From NCBI GenBank assembly GCA_014058105.1, contig JACGCM010002890.1, positions 1,488,001-1,552,000 on the forward strand: a DNA stretch of 64,000 nucleotides, read 5' to 3'. A model generated the notes under the pieces. It was not told where the DNA came from. It saw only the letters and a program-made list of their open reading frames with translations, and searched no databases. This document shows, piece after piece, positions 42,378 through 55,189 of the stretch. How positions within the stretch are numbered: the first letter of the stretch is position 1; each line of letters starts with the position of its first letter. Source of the stretch: Kingdonia uniflora. Taxonomy: Eukaryota; Streptophyta; Magnoliopsida; Ranunculales; Circaeasteraceae. The translations under genes were made by a program, and so were the position numbers.

Positions 42378-44319
42378 ATGGTAGCTTCTATGCGAAACCA
42401 AACCCATAAGCAAGCTATGGCAGAAATGCGAGCTGCACTCCTATAGTTGTAAGAGCAAATATTAACCAAAGAGGACAAAATCTGTTAGCTCCTAGTGGCA
42501 AATGATGAAATGCATGAAACCCTCGTCGCTAGGCATCAAGCGCCAGCTGGCATCTCTACGCTGGCAGCATCTATCGGTGACTCCATACCTTATGACGTGG
42601 CCCTCTATGACCCAAGCCATAATGCTCACCCCCGTCTGCCACCCGGTATGCAGGCTGGTATATGAGTACCATCCCATACTAATATATAAGCCGTACCCAG
42701 CGCCTCAGGACATGGTAGTTCCCCCAGTTATCCAATGACCGCTACCACCATGCCCTCTCTAGAATAGGTAGGTGGGCAACGACCAACACACTGACTTAGC
42801 CACACCGGCCCCCCACTGCCTGGCCATTACACCCTGTAGTACCACGATATGCTCCCTCAGCTCCAGCAGTACATTTAGAGGCCTCGAGCAACAATGACTA
42901 CGCAAATCTCCCTCACGGGAATATGCAATACCGCCTCGATGGCCCATCCTACCGACCCGGGTATGGCTACAGGTAGTACCAAGAACGAAATCCCGCCTAC
43001 AATGATCGATTTCAAGAGGGATACCCAGGAAGGCCCCAGTATGAACATTCAAACGAGCCGAACGAGGACAGGTACTGTAATGATTTGTCAATCCACGGGG
43101 GACGCAGGCCAAGATAGGGAGGAGTGACCACCTATCGTTAACGGCCGCCTCCGCAAAAGCTTTAATTAGAAGTATGTAAAATAATGACCTGACCAAGCGG
43201 TTAACCAGGAAGACTCTGCATGCACAGGATTCATAACACACCATTCACAAAAGCTATTAGGAATTATGTCCCAAGGCAGAGTTATTCCCGGTCGAAGGTA
43301 GAGACCATCAGAGGAAGCCAGGATCCAGGCCAAGATATCTCAAAATTCTAGTATAATATTAACTTACAACACCAGACTGGCGAGGTTGTCCGAGAGGGCT
43401 TTCTCTTTGTTTCAAAGCCTCAAACCCAACTACATCTCCACGCTCGAGCAACTTTTTTTGGTGTTCGTAAAAAAGTACTTACACAACCAGTAATCCAAAA
43501 AGTAATTGGTAGAGCTATTTTCTCTAAAGCAGCATCTGGGGGATACCATCGATTCCTTCTTGATGAGATTCAAGAATGAGCTGACCCCCATTGAATGGGT
43601 AGACGCTCTAATAGCTTGCCTAGCGTTCATTGGCGCCTGCCTACTTGGCTCCAAGCTACGTGAAGCCTTGCCCATAAAGCACCCCAAAATACTCGAAATT
43701 ATCCATGAACATGTGCAAAAGTATCAGAACATGGAAGTAGGCAACCGCGAATCTACCTCCCAGACAGCTACCCTCCTCAGTATTTCATCTGCCCCGTTGC
43801 CTATCGTGCATCATGAAACGTCTAAACATCTGAGGGATGCCCCCGACAGTCAGTGCGGGTTTAACGAAGGAAAGAACAAAAAGCGAGAAAATAAAGACCC
43901 TCGGTGTAAAGCTGAGACCCCCTTCCATGATAAAAAAAACGAAAGCCCCATATTGGGAACGCTATTTGCACAACAAACTTAATGTTACACGAGCAGACCT
44001 CGTCATTGCTAAGAAAGATCCAGACTATAGGAAGCTATGCCCAAAGGTTAACTTACCAGGACGATAATATTTCTCTCACCACGAAGTACACGACCATGAA
44101 ACCGAGGACTGTTATGATTTAATCAACATGACTGAGATATGGCTTCACAATGGGCGTTACACTCAATACCTTAAACGGCTAATCCCACCCGAGTACATGC
44201 TCCTTTATAGAGCCATCACCAAACCAACAACGATCGTCCAGATACAGGGGCACGTGATAGTATGTGAAATGATGCTGGGAGATATTAACAGGGGCCATCT
44301 CTAATTCTATGAGGCAGTA
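42378..44319 (+). pseudogene. E5 gag
   Basis: ATG at 42378: MVASMRNQTHKQAMAEMRAA, then a stop and a Pro/Ser/Thr-rich N-terminal part in several frames. The capsid core is 43370-43750: LARLSERAFSLFQSLKP, YISTLEQLFLVFVKKYLHN, LFSLKQHLGDTIDSFLMRFK, EALPIKHPKILEII. The nucleocapsid-side end has KYFSHHEVHDHETEDCYDLI and HNGRYTQYLKR (about 44060-44180), a C/H zinc-binding motif of Tat gag. Coding is cut at 44319 by E4 and resumes at 56955. Confidence 0.85.
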
Positions 44320-44324
44320 TTACC

Positions 44325-44894
44325 TATAGGGGCGTACCCCTCGATCTTGCCAAAATTGAGCTATCTCTAGTTTGAAGTACCTCCGTGTCAGATCCACGCA
44401 TTCTCCATATGACTTCTCTAGTCAACATTGCCTCCTACTTTACGAACTGATGAAAAACGTGGGTCAAACTCAAACAGAAAAACCTGAACAAGTCAAAGCC
44501 ACCTATTTCTCAGGAACTTTGCAGTTACTCAGTCAACTGCCACTAACCACATTGTTCGGAGAACGTGCTTCAGCTGGATGAAAAACTGCAGAGAAGGTCT
44601 ATATAAAGAAGAAGTTCCAGAAGAGACGAAGACAAGAAAATTACACGAAAATTCACCAAGAAAATTAAATTTTCTAGATTCTCAAAACTTCAAACTTCTT
44701 ATTCTCAAGATCAAGCATTTCAAATTCAAGAGATCACTTGTAATAAGATATCAGCCTCAAGCAAAGCAATAAACACCATTATTACAAAAATCCTCAACCC
44801 GAGGTCGGGGTTTTTACCTATTCATCTATCACCGGTACATTGGTATAAGTGCTAATTCCAAGACACTTCGAGCTTACAGAATTAGGCTATTACA
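44325..44894 (+). repeat. E4 5' LTR
   Basis: 570 bp, TATAGGGGCG...GGCTATTACA. TATA box TATATAAA at 44599-44606. The region after the TATA box (AGAAGAAGTTCCAGAAGAGACGA) is very close to the 3' LTR and to E6. Shorter than the 3' LTR because it lacks a segment present at about 56835-56885. Confidence 0.94.
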
Positions 44895-44896
44895 TT

Positions 44897-44910
44897 TAGC
44901 GCCGTCTGTG
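44897..44910 (+). promoter_or_regulatory. E4 primer-binding site
   Basis: TAGCGCCGTCTGTG, two bases after the LTR end; one mismatch to the E3 site. Confidence 0.85.
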
Positions 44911-44971
44911 GAAAGGAAATCATTTCTATGATATCCTAAGGCATTCATTCACTATACTACAAATTCCAATC

Positions 44972-46340
44972 ATGGTCACATCTAGGCAACTAGCAACCAG
45001 AATCCAGCTAGATCTTTCATTTGAGTCGGAACAACTTAACAGAGCTACGGGAAAATCTCAACACTGAAATGGAGAGAACACAATGTGCCTGAACATCAAT
45101 TAACTCTCGATCGAGATCTTCATGATAAGGAGCTCGACACCAAACGACATGACCATTTGACAGTGCTCAAAAGACATGAAGATCAAATGACAACAATATA
45201 GACTACCTTGCAAGCCCTCCAAAAAATACTCAACATCTTCCTGCAACACGATATCGCGATCAGGTGCCAGAAGTCACCCAGGTTTCTGCGTGGGAAATAT
45301 TAGGATCTCAAGGAGCTACCAGCAAAGCTATTTCTAGAAATACTCAGAATGAACCTCAACCTTCCATTTATTTAGGCGGTGAAGTTCAGTCTGAGATCAG
45401 CCGAGGTCACCGATATTCCATACGTCAAGAGAAATAGCGGCAACCTCAACTTTGAATTCCTGCATGAGATCATTTGAGTGAAGGTACCGTTACTCAAAAT
45501 CCATAACCTCCTCGTCAGATCACTCAACTGACGCGTCAATATGTCACATAAGAGCATATGGATCAGCGTATTAACTAGTTGATTGAGGCACAAGTTTTGG
45601 GCACTGCCAATGACCTTACCAAGTTACAAGGAAGTTCAATTTCCAAAGAACTATTCAATATGGAAATACCAAAAGGTTTCCATACTCTAAAAATTCGTAA
45701 ATACATGGGTACCGATCTAAAGGGGCACATTCAACAATATCGTAATTCATTGGGATTATACTCCAATCTCAACCATATTCTCTGCCATTTATTCGCCACA
45801 AGTATGCTAGAGGAACTGCCCCGATGGTTCCACTCTCTACCTAAAGACTCTATATACACATTCGACCAGCTGCAGACACAATTCATCAAGACATATGCTC
45901 ATAACAAGGATAAAGAAGAAAATTTATATTTTCTTATCAGTCTCAAATAGTCATACGGAGAGAAGCTCGAGGCTTTTTCATAGATGTTTTTGGAGCTCGC
46001 GCGTAAAGTAAATAATTTCGATAAGAAAATAGTTGTTACTGCCTTCACCAATGTACTCTAGCTTGACTGCAAAGCCAAAAAGCACCTCTTCCTCAACAAA
46101 CCTGCAATCTTGGAGGAAATGATCACCAAGGTTAATGGTTACGTCAACTTGGAAAGGATGATGTCTAAAAGGTATAAATCTACTAAATTCGTCCTTACCA
46201 CAGAAGGTCCATCTACAGATCGAAACACTGAACCAAAGGAGGATCAAGGTGACCAGAGGCGTACCAAGGGAAACACTGGTCCTCCCAAAGATGATTGTTC
46301 GAATCTACACAATTTGTCCAATCTTCTTAAAAGTTAAGCT
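44972..46340 (+). pseudogene. E4 gag
   Basis: ATG at 44972 gives MVTSRQLATRIQLDLSFESE, stop after about 33 codons. A well-kept open segment, 45579-45950 (123 codons), is the capsid core: FHTLKIRKYMGTDLKGHIQQ, LYSNLNHILCHLFATSMLEE, PRWFHSLPKDSIYTFDQLQT, FIKTYAHNKDKEENLYFLIS. Beyond a stop it continues GEKLEAF, then KKHLFLNKPAILEEMITKVN and GYVNLERMM (to about 46160). The N-terminal charged region (45060-45560) is full of stops. Confidence 0.85.
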
Positions 46341-46789
46341 CTACCATATATCCCAACCATTGGAACAAATCGAGAGCTGAACGTACTGCATGCATCATAA
46401 GGTAAATCATCATTCTACTGACAATTGTTATGCTTTATAGAGGTTCCTCGAATACATTTTCTAGGTGGGACAGATTCAATGATGAATGTCGACCTAGAAT
46501 CATACAAGGATGACAACTATAAGAAGTAGTTTGAAGTTTTCCAGGTCGAAGATCGATCTGAGGAGAACCATCTCTACCATATACGCCACAACAGCATGAT
46601 CGAGATCAATCAAATTACCAGCTCTAACAGATTCAAGCGCAGGAGACTGTCAAAATACTGTGAATCTCACACTACAAGACAAAGAAACTAAACTTCTGCC
46701 TGAGCCGAGTAATCACCAGCCTGAGATCTCATTTTAAGATTGCGATACTGGCCATGTCAAATTCCTAAATCATGATGTATTAGTCATAA

Positions 46790-47280
46790 TGCTCAAGATG
46801 AAGAAGTTTGTCATGCAAACAATGATGATTGATACTGGTAGCGGTATTTAAATTTTCTTTCAGAGTACCATCGAGCAAATGGGATTGGCCGATCAAGTTA
46901 TTCAAAGCGACACTGATATTAGTAGATTCAATGGTTCTAAAGAAGAGTGAGTAGTCAAGATTATCTTATCTATTACTCTAGGCCCTGTTACAATCGACGT
47001 CATCTTTAATGTGATCAACACCAAATCTCGTTTTCTCAGGATTATGGGCCATTACTGGATTCATTACATGGAAGCAATCGCTTCCACCGATCATCAAACA
47101 CTCTACTTCAAACACAACGATAGTATCTATGAGATCAGGGGTAGTCAAAAGCTTTCTCGATCTTACGTAAATACCGTCTTTGCTATTCTATATACCTCTG
47201 ACAGATATGCGGCATAGCAATTATAGAAAGCTGATCGCCCTGATGATCAGCCTTCTACAAAAGATCCCACAAAATTAATC
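46790..47280 (+). pseudogene. E4 protease, active site intact
   Basis: MMIDTGSGI at 46824-46848 holds the D-T-G motif, followed at once by a stop. Then IEQMGLADQVIQ, SRFNGSKEE, LGPVTIDVIFNVI, MGHYWIHYMEAIASTDHQ. After SDRYAA there is a stop and a short linker (ADRPDDQPSTKDPTKLINI). The next recognisable sequence is the very end of RNase H, so everything between is missing. Confidence 0.85.
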
Positions 47281-47830
47281 AACATTAATGGACCTAGCAA
47301 AAGAGTGCAATAGTGGTCAGTCAGTTTGGGAGAACATGAAATCAAGTTCGAACGACATCATTTAGAAAAGGATCAGGCCGTTGCTGATTTTCTCATGGAT
47401 TTTTCAGTTGAAGATCCTAAGTGGGAAGAGCACGATCCTAACCTTGCAGAAGAAGTTACAGAAGAACCACCCCCCAAAGCATTTGACGAGCGAGCTGAAT
47501 AAATTATAAGGAAAAGGTGAAGACTTCTTATTGATTGATCAGCATGACCCGTAGGATCTGGAATTGGAATTGCATTGATTACCCCTTCCAATGTCAAAAT
47601 TGAGAAATCAATCCGCTAAGTTTTTGAGACCTCAAACAATGTCACCGAGTACGAAGCTCTCATTCACGGAACTCAAATAGATGTGCTGATTCCTTGGCAT
47701 ATCTAGTCGGGGTCCTAGGTACAGAAGCTCGATATCTCTAGATCGAAGTGATTTCGACCACCAGTATTGATCGTATTTTTTTATGCATGATTAACACTGG
47801 GGGTAATAAAGGGGGAAATGACGATTGGCA
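47281..47830 (+). pseudogene. E4 RNase H tail and shortened aRNH
   Basis: WSVSLGEHEIKFERHHLEKD and AVADFLMDFSVEDPKWEE are the tether after RNase H. Then aRNH in part: RPVGSGIGIALITPSN, NVTEYEALIHGTQI, jumping to ADSLAYLVGVLGTEARYL. Compared with E1 and E2, the middle of aRNH (the KMVEYTALVSNRM part) is absent around 47690. RT is not present anywhere in E4. Confidence 0.83.
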
Positions 47831-49060
47831 AAAGCCTTTTTTAATTTATCTCGGAATCGACAACAAATGCGAAGGACCACTTCCAGCAGATCTGAAGGAG
47901 CGCCGACAGCTGATAGATAACTCAAATTGCTACACTAATCACAATGGTACCTTATACCACCATTCAGTCATGGGGTCTTACCTAGAGTGCCTCTCTAAAT
48001 AGAAAGTGGACAAGATGCTCGGTGATCTACATGAAGGGACTTGTGGCTCCCATGCCGCAGGTCGATCACTAGCAAACAGAGCCATTACATAAGGAGTATT
48101 ATGGCTCAGCATGCGCAAGTAAGTAGAAGAGTACTCACGTAAATGTGATGCATGTCAACGACATGGACAGATAATTTACGTCCCTACGCTCAAACTCTAT
48201 ACAAGCAAGGTGTTTTGGCCATTGAAAAGATGGGCACTCAATCTTGTCGATGAATTCCCTAATTTACCAGGCAACCGCCACTACCTACTTGTAGCTGCCG
48301 ATTATTTTACAAAATGGGTAAAAATAGTTCCACTCTGTCGAGCTAGAGAAGAAGTGGTCATCTCTTTTATCTGGGAACACATCATCACTCGGTTTGGGTA
48401 CCTCCACCTAATTCGTGTCGATAACAGGCCCTAGATTATTGGAAAGAAAGTTGTAACTTTTCTCAATCAACACCACATCATCCAATCCCTACTACCCTCA
48501 AGGAAATGTCCAAGCCGAAATCACCAACAAACACCACCGTGGATGGACTCAAGAAAAGGCTACATAAAAAATGAAGGGAATTGGGTTCGCGAACCTCCTC
48601 ATGTCTTATGGGCATATTGTATCACTCTACGCTAGTCGACAAGCTGTACTCTATTCCTCCTTGCCTATGGCACCGGGGCCGTCATTCCCTCTGAATACAA
48701 TCATCCAGTCAAAGATAACGAGCTAACTAATGAGTAAAATGAGTTCGAATTGGCATGTAACCTTAATTGGATCGATGAAACCAGGGAAGGTGCCATCGCT
48801 AACCTAAGTTGATATCACCATATGCTGGCCAGTTCGTACAATAAAAGAGTCAGAAGTTGTAACTTCCAAATCGGCGATCTTGCCCTTAGAGAAATACCTT
48901 AACACTGCAAAGACCCTCATGATGGGAAACTAGCAGACAATTGGGATGGTCCAATCCTTGCTACAGGTTTCTCAGGCCTGGGATCATATTACCTCATGAA
49001 AGAAGAAGGAGTTCACATTTCAAATCCATAGAATACTAGGTGACTAAAACGGTAATATCG
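47748..49060 (+). pseudogene. E4 integrase, first Asp lost
   Basis: It opens with an 84-codon frame (MINTGGNKGGNDDW, CEGPLPADLKERRQLIDNSN, YHHSVMGSYLECLSK). Zinc finger: DLHEGTCGSHAAG and KCDACQRHG. Core: ALNLVDEFPN near 48238 where Asp reads Asn, LLVAADYFTKWVKIVPLC, RVDNRP near 48415 (second Asp), a frameshift before the Glu region. C-terminus: LLAYGTGAVIPSEYNHPV, NEFELACNLNWIDE, WDGPILATGFSGLGSYYL, ending NPxNTR near 49040. Confidence 0.88.
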
Positions 49061-49209
49061 TTAAGCCCCTCAGTACTCTTTCAGATTCTCACTTTTCCCA
49101 TTCCAAAAATGAGATTTTCATCTCCATCCAATGTACATCCTTTTCCATTCAATGAAACTTACAAGTTTTTTTCCCATACATCTTTTTACTTCAAAGACAA
49201 CATATAGAT

Positions 49210-49545
49210 TAAAGCATTGATAATACCAGCTTTCAATCTACCTTTATACCTATTAAATCAAGGATAATACTTGGTTTGGCTGACTCTACTAAATTTCTAC
49301 GATTAAAACTAAGGTAAAACTTGTTTTTCATCAAAGACTCTACCTGACAAAAGTTAAAGCAAAGGTAAAACTAGCTTTCATCTACCTAAATATGACTGCG
49401 ACATCATACTAGTTAAATCAAGGATAACACTTGGTTTGGCTGAGTCTACTCAATCTCTGTGATTAAAACTAAGGTAACACTTATTTTACATCAAAGACTC
49501 TAATAAACATAAAATAAAGCACAGGTAATACTAGTTTTCATCTCT
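49210..49545. repeat. E4 3' spacer tandem repeat, about 160 bp x 2.1
   Basis: TTAAATCAAGGATAA(T/C)ACTTGG recurs at about 49252 and 49413, with GATTAAAACTAAGGTAA and CATCAAAGACTCTA in each unit. It is unrelated to the 195-bp repeat of E2/E3 but occupies the same place between integrase and antisense gene. Confidence 0.85.
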
Positions 49546-49759
49546 AAACTTGTCTGTAACAACTACTTTTTATTTTAGGTTAGATATAAAATCTCTACAA
49601 TAGATTCTTTTCAGCTGTTGGGATATCAGGTACGCTTTCCCCTGTATCAGAAGGTCAATCAACAATAAATTCTCAAGCTCTCCCTGTAACAGGAGGTCGA
49701 TCAGCCATAAATTCTTGAGCTTGGGCTGTCACAACAATCCATCCATGCTCAATCAATTC

Positions 49760-51000
49760 AGTAGGTCGAGGACCTATCCACTGTCATGGACTGCATACAA
49801 TTTCCTCGATCTATATTAGCTCTGCAAATACATCCCCCGTTTGACAGACTATTGAACAAGGTATCTCTTTCAGATTCAATCCCTTTTACCTCCTCTATAA
49901 AAAAGGCAATGACCGCACTCAACAATTCTGAGTGCGGTGCCGTGATTACAGCCGACCTAGAGAAATTCGTTCTAGCCTTCTGAAGCCGTTATTCCAACCT
50001 TGCATTCCATTCTTTTAGCCATGTTATTTCTCTATCTAATCGAATTGCGAAAGCAATGTTCTCTTCCAATTTATTGTCAGCTTTCACTGATTCAGCCCGA
50101 TTAATCACCTCCAAATTGGACACCTGAGTACGGAGTACCACAATCTCCCTGTTCTGTTCTTCCATATCCAAAATCTTTTGCAACATTTCATCTTTCTGCT
50201 ATATCAAAATATCCTTCCCTCTCATAGTCAACTCTAGCACTTGTTCCCTAGAAAGAATAACATCCAGCTTCCTTTCATTCATTCTCAACCGCTCAACTCC
50301 TTTTCGAAGATGATCCTGAATTCTAGTAACATCCCCCTCCAGCTCTCTTATTCGAGCTGACAGGCTGACTATATCCCCAGGAACAGGAGAAAACCTGACA
50401 TCATTTTTATTCTTCCTCGAATGCTCTCCAGCCTTGGCATTTCTGGCAAGCGAATTGACCTGCCCCAGTTCGGTCTTCAATTGCTCCACTCTTTGGTTCA
50501 ACTCATCACACTTAAGTTGTACCGCCCAAAATTAAAAATCTTTGGCAGGTAAAGCTGTATACAATTGTTCAACTGCAACTTCATACATAGATAGATAGTC
50601 TCAAGCTCTCTTCAGCTCGTTATCTTTATCAACCAATGTCTTCTTCAATCGCTCCATCTCGTTCTTGCTATTCGCTTAATCAATTCGAGTTTTCTCCTGA
50701 TTCTTTATTTTCTTAATCAAATCATTCTTCAAATCGGCCACCGACCGATTTAAACCTTCCTCCAATTTTTTTAGCACCTATATACGGTAACGAGCCATGT
50801 CAGCCTCCCTATTCTTTACTGTCAATGCATCATTCTATCTTTTGAGTTTCGCTGCATGTTCTTTTAACTCCACGAGCTCTTTTTGCCCTTTCTTAATTTC
50901 GGTATCCTCCACCTCGATTTGCCGAGCTAGGTCGATAGCAGTCTATGTAGCCTCAACATACTTGAAGTACACCTTTACTTGCTGATCTTCTCTGTCTTCA
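49760..51000 (-). pseudogene. E4 antisense gene, coiled coils and C-terminal domain
   Basis: On minus from the right: mixed coil frames (50985-50520), MNQRVEQLKTELGQVNSLAR, ARIRELEGDVTRIQDHLRKG, VERLRMNERKLDVILSREQV (50501-50199), VLRTQVSNLEVINRAESVKA, REITWLKEWNARLE (50186-49989), then SAVITAPHSELLSAVIAFFI, EEVKGIESERDTLFNSL and a ragged end near 49760. This matches E1 in order and at the C-terminal FF..(K/E)VK.IE.E motif. Strong heptad character suggests a rod-like oligomer. Confidence 0.7.
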
Positions 51001-51668
51001 TTTTTCTCTCTCATCCTATCAAACTCCTCTACAAATTCTTGGTTACATTGGCATGCACCACCTTCTCGCAAGCGCGCTGACTCCAAATCGACCTTCACAT
51101 TATAGAAACATTATATCAAGTGCGATTAAGAACACCCAGTCACCACATATGACTGATTTTTAACATGATATCTAGTTTTTGGCATCTACCGTGTGTGACT
51201 ATCTTTAAACTTAAGCTCGAAGTACAATCTCAGATTGATGCTCCACAACATATACTTCCAAGTCTGAGGTACACATTCCCTATATTTTAATTTTGTTAAT
51301 ACTTTGATATTTCTTGTGCTCCATTTCAGTACCATTGACCCTAAGCCGATAAAAGGTTTTTGGTTCATCTCTGCACTTCATTTATTACTTTGTAGCTCTA
51401 TACTAATGAAGCATACAAATCAAATATTCTCTTGGTCTATTCTAGCCTGTAGCTCCGCTTGTAAAGGCAACAGGGACATTGAGACGTCTCTATCCTTAAC
51501 ATGCTCAGCCTATAAATCTTTTATTCTGAGGCGTATTCCCTTACGTTCCTACATTAAGGCTTACAAAAATGACTTAGCCTGCAGAATTCTATCCAAAATA
51601 TCCAATCAGTTTATAAACATTCCCAAATATTCATACAATCACAAAAAACTGTGACACTACTCTACCTT

Positions 51669-51995
51669 CTAATTTTTCACATCTGGATGCTCATTGTCAT
51701 CCCCTTGGTTGCCTCTCACCGTATAAGGAGATACACCATTCAGCCCGTCCACAATGCCATCAACAACATCTTCAATCTCTTTATCTTCTTCCTCCACATA
51801 GGTGTCATCCCTAATGGCATCCACCTCATCTTCAGAATATCCTTTTGACATAAGGTGGTGCCCGAGTCTGTCATGCTCAGCTACCACCTCCTCCAAGTTC
51901 ACTCTCACTTCCGCATGTAAATTATTAATCTCTACCAATTGTGAAGCCTTCAAAGCCCCCATCCATTTTCCCTCCTTGAGCAAATTAGTTCTCAA
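51669..51995 (-). pseudogene. E4 antisense gene, linker exon (108 codons)
   Basis: Open frame with LKEGKWMGALKASQLVEINN, LHAEVRVNLEEVVAEHDRLG, SKGYSEDEVDAIRDD and an acidic Asp/Glu-rich end. The first half matches E1 6510-6800 (LEAEIDSERRLIEAYLKILE, then PDPEIIE). 51000-51668 between this and the coils is AT-rich with a possible intron. Confidence 0.62.
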
Positions 51996-52159
51996 TTAAG
52001 CTATGTTCCTTTTGAGCTCCACTTTTTCCTCTTCAGCTCAGCTCTCTCCTCTCGACCCCGAGGCATATTCCCATCATCAGACGAGTAGCCTGCAAAAGCT
52101 AATAAATTGACCTTATTGATTAGCACGAATCACAATACAAAATTCATCATAATATATAT

Positions 52160-53477
52160 TCGAACATATGAACCTACCATTTTACTCATCTTCTCCTCTC
52201 TGTGGAGAGCTGCCAACCTGGCTTTTTCCTCCACATCTTTTAAATCGTCCTCTTCAATAGGTCGATATTCTACGACCTTCACCCCTAACATTTTTGAAGG
52301 TTCAACTATTATCTTTTACGCCTTTTCTACGGCCCACCACTTCCTGTAGTTCTGGAGGTTTAATGACGCTTCAACATTTAATTCTTGGGAAAGGTTCGAA
52401 CTAATTTGCTCGACGTAGTAGACTCAAGTAACCCTGTGCAATCCACTCCAAGAGCCTTGGGAAAGTTCACTCGCCTTTCCCCATCAGTTCCGTTCTACTT
52501 ACTACCGTCACCGCTCGTTATTAACCTCGTCGACTGAAATTTTTAAACTTTTTTGGATCGGTTGTTAACACGCATCTTACTGCTAATGTCGAGTTCTTCC
52601 AATACAGCCCCGAGCTCTGTCTCTTCCTAGGCAACTATACCCAACAACAACTATTTCCTCTTTACCTAAGATTTAGGAGTTGTCATGCACAACACATTAT
52701 CATCTGCAGTGCATCATACAATTTCATCTATCAATCTCATACATTATACATTATTATACTTCCCTTGTTTTACAGTTCTAAACAGAGGTTCCATTGGGTT
52801 CTTCATCATCTCTTTGAAGGCAATTCCCACCGTGTATTCAGGGATTTACAAATACTTTCTACCTCTCATATGTTCCCGTTCATCTGAATAGAACTTGCCC
52901 CGAAGAGGTTCATAATCCCTTTCGCCAGATTACTAAGGGGTAGACTCAACCCATACTCCAACTAAGACAGGTAACATAAGAAACCCTCTAAAAGTTCATT
53001 TTGAGTATTACCATCGAAATGCTCCAAAGAGATTGATTCTTCTATACCCCTATCCATTTTCTCTTTCTCCAAATTATCCAGCAAATAAAAATATTCCTCT
53101 CTTGTTGCTACGATGCAACCCCTAAAGTACCTACCGGCGTGTTCTATACAGTTTTCCCATCTACCTCCTACAAAAGTCATGGCTTTACAAAACTCTTTTA
53201 ATACATCAGAATGAGGAGAATAGGATACCAATCTTTCAGGGAAATCTAGAAATTGATTAACACCTACTTCTTCCTCACTATCAAACATTTCAATCTCAGA
53301 CTCAGCTGACCGACCAGAGGTCGACACCTCATTAATAGGGGAACTCACCATATCAACTACTGAAAGGGATTTTATCCTACACAACTCTCCTCGTGATAAA
53401 CCTACATACAAGTCCAGGTATCTATCATTATCTTTTACATATACATCAATCGCATAAAAATATCTTTCATACATCAT
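52160..53477 (-). pseudogene. E4 antisense gene, central domain
   Basis: 53477-52962 is open for 171 codons: RYFYAIDVYVKDNDRYLD, LYVGLSRGELCRIKSLSV, an acidic stretch, VNQFLDFPERLVSYSP, DVLKEFCKAMTFVGGRWENC, AGRYFRGCIVATREEYFYLL, EGFLCYLS. After a stop it continues LEYGLSLPLSNLAKGIMNLF to about 52870. Further left, LEASLNLQNYRKWWAVEKA-like and VVEYRPIEEDDLKDVEEKAR (52400-52170) lead to the coil region. The match to B 36021-36506 is clear over about 150 residues. Confidence 0.72.
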
Positions 53478-54339
53478 ATACCAAACGGGTTTTCATAGAT
53501 TACTATAAATAGTAATTTTTAGATTTGCCTATATACAGAATATGATCTTAAAAAAAATACATACATACAACATAAATCCTCTACTAACCTTCTATGTTAG
53601 AATGTAAATTCGAGGCAGTGCCAAATCCTTCCCTCACAACGCTGCTGTAAAGCCACCTTCGTGACTCAGTCTCAGGAACTCTCTCACACTTTGACTGTTA
53701 ATCACTCTTGATTAACACCTCGCGAGTTTCTCTGCTATTTTTCCATTCTTCTTCCTTCCTCTCTCACTGCACTTCAAGTTTTCAGAAGTTGAGAAATGTT
53801 TGAAAGACGAAGATGAAATAGTATTTATATTTTCTCTCTCTAACTGCTGGCAGTTATTGAGCCTCGCACGAGCTATCCTTGATTTTTGAACTTAGGCATC
53901 CATTCCACTATCCATGCCAGGCATCTTGCGTGAATTTTTTCCCATCATTACCCTTTGCCTTATATTTTAATCTATTTTTACCTTTCTTTACCAAATCTTC
54001 CTCTGACCTCACCACAACCATGATGACTCACGCTTACACGCAATCTAGTTTTTACATCTTTTACAAAAGGGACAAAATCATAAACTTCCTACTTTTTCTA
54101 TGCTTACTTCTTCTACTTATAGCAGCAATGACGTCATTTCCGAAGCTCTCATAATAAATTTTTAAATATTTTCAAATTTGTTTTTCATAATACTCATAAA
54201 CATTCATAAAAATAGAGGATCGATTTAACTCTTAATCTCATTTCACTTTCTTTCAAATTATTGAAACTCATATAGTTTCATATATTCTGTCACCCGTATT
54301 TATATTCGCTTCATTCAACTCACATATAATTATATCTAA
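53478..54339 (-). other. E4 antisense gene, intron-like AT-rich DNA
   Basis: No conserved frame was seen on minus. Plus-strand frames here are hydrophobic by composition (T- and C-rich DNA) and have no motif. Confidence 0.4.
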
Positions 54340-55000
54340 AATAGCCTTGATGTCCCGAGCAACCATATCTAATCAGATATCCTCCAACAATCCTCACATC
54401 TTCTAATTCGATCTCCTCCAAAGTAAGCTCTCTCACATAAACTTTTGAAACTGAACGATCCAACACAATTTCTCAGAACATCACTTCAAAAAAATGAAGT
54501 TCATACTCGCGTTACCTCCAGATCCCATCTAAACCTTCAAGTTGAACCTCTCTCACAGGTAGCTCAGCGTCATAATCCTACAATCCAAAAATTTGTTCCC
54601 GTACTTAGGCTATCTTTATCACCAACTACCCCTCAGCGGCATAACGAATTCTCTCAAATTGAGTCCACACCATTCTTATTTCCTTCCCTCTACTTTAAAT
54701 TCATTCCACCCTTATTTATATATTTTTTCTACCAATCCCTTACAAGTTCTGATATTATCCTATTATCTCATAACAGAAACCCTAATATCTTGAGAAAAGT
54801 TATTTGAACATATTCGCACCCATCGACCTCAGTTATTTCCTCCTCTTCCAAATCGAGTTTATTCTTTCCAAGTCTAAATATTCTTGGACGACCTCTCCGA
54901 GATCGATTCTTCATTATGAAACTACTGCAATTCTCTCTCCCTCGCATTTTTTGTACATAGGTCGAATCATATTTGATACTTACACACATATTTTCACTTT
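54340..55000 (-). pseudogene. E4 antisense gene, decayed RIFGxRxYEDD segment
   Basis: DNA on minus near 54660-54400 aligns with A 34730-34900 and B 37800-38000 (GTGTGGACTCAATTTGAGAGAATTCGT versus GTGAGGATTCGCTCTCAGAGAGTTCGT class), giving GNKFLDCRIMT, stop-rich afterwards. A separate 73-codon minus frame (54768-54989) with SRRGRPRIFRLGKNKLDLEE has no counterpart I recognise. Confidence 0.5.
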
Positions 55001-55189
55001 GCCAGTAAATTTCTACAGTATAATTATCACGAAAAAAATATACTTTATGTTCTTATACATTTCGTTTCATACCATATTCGAAAGCCTTCAGATCATACAG
55101 CTCGATTTCTAGAGTTATTTTATTCTATATTAACACCAAGTTTGGATAACAAATTTTATTTATCACGAAACAAATTACAAGAACTTTTA

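Noticed and set aside
42492..43244. Minus-strand frames of 61 and 161 codons in E5 gag
   Set aside because: Antisense to gag, no conservation with other copies; the E5 antisense gene would be expected downstream of integrase.
54445..55112. Plus-strand frames of 120 and 102 codons in E4
   Set aside because: AT- and C-rich hydrophobic translations opposite the decayed antisense gene.
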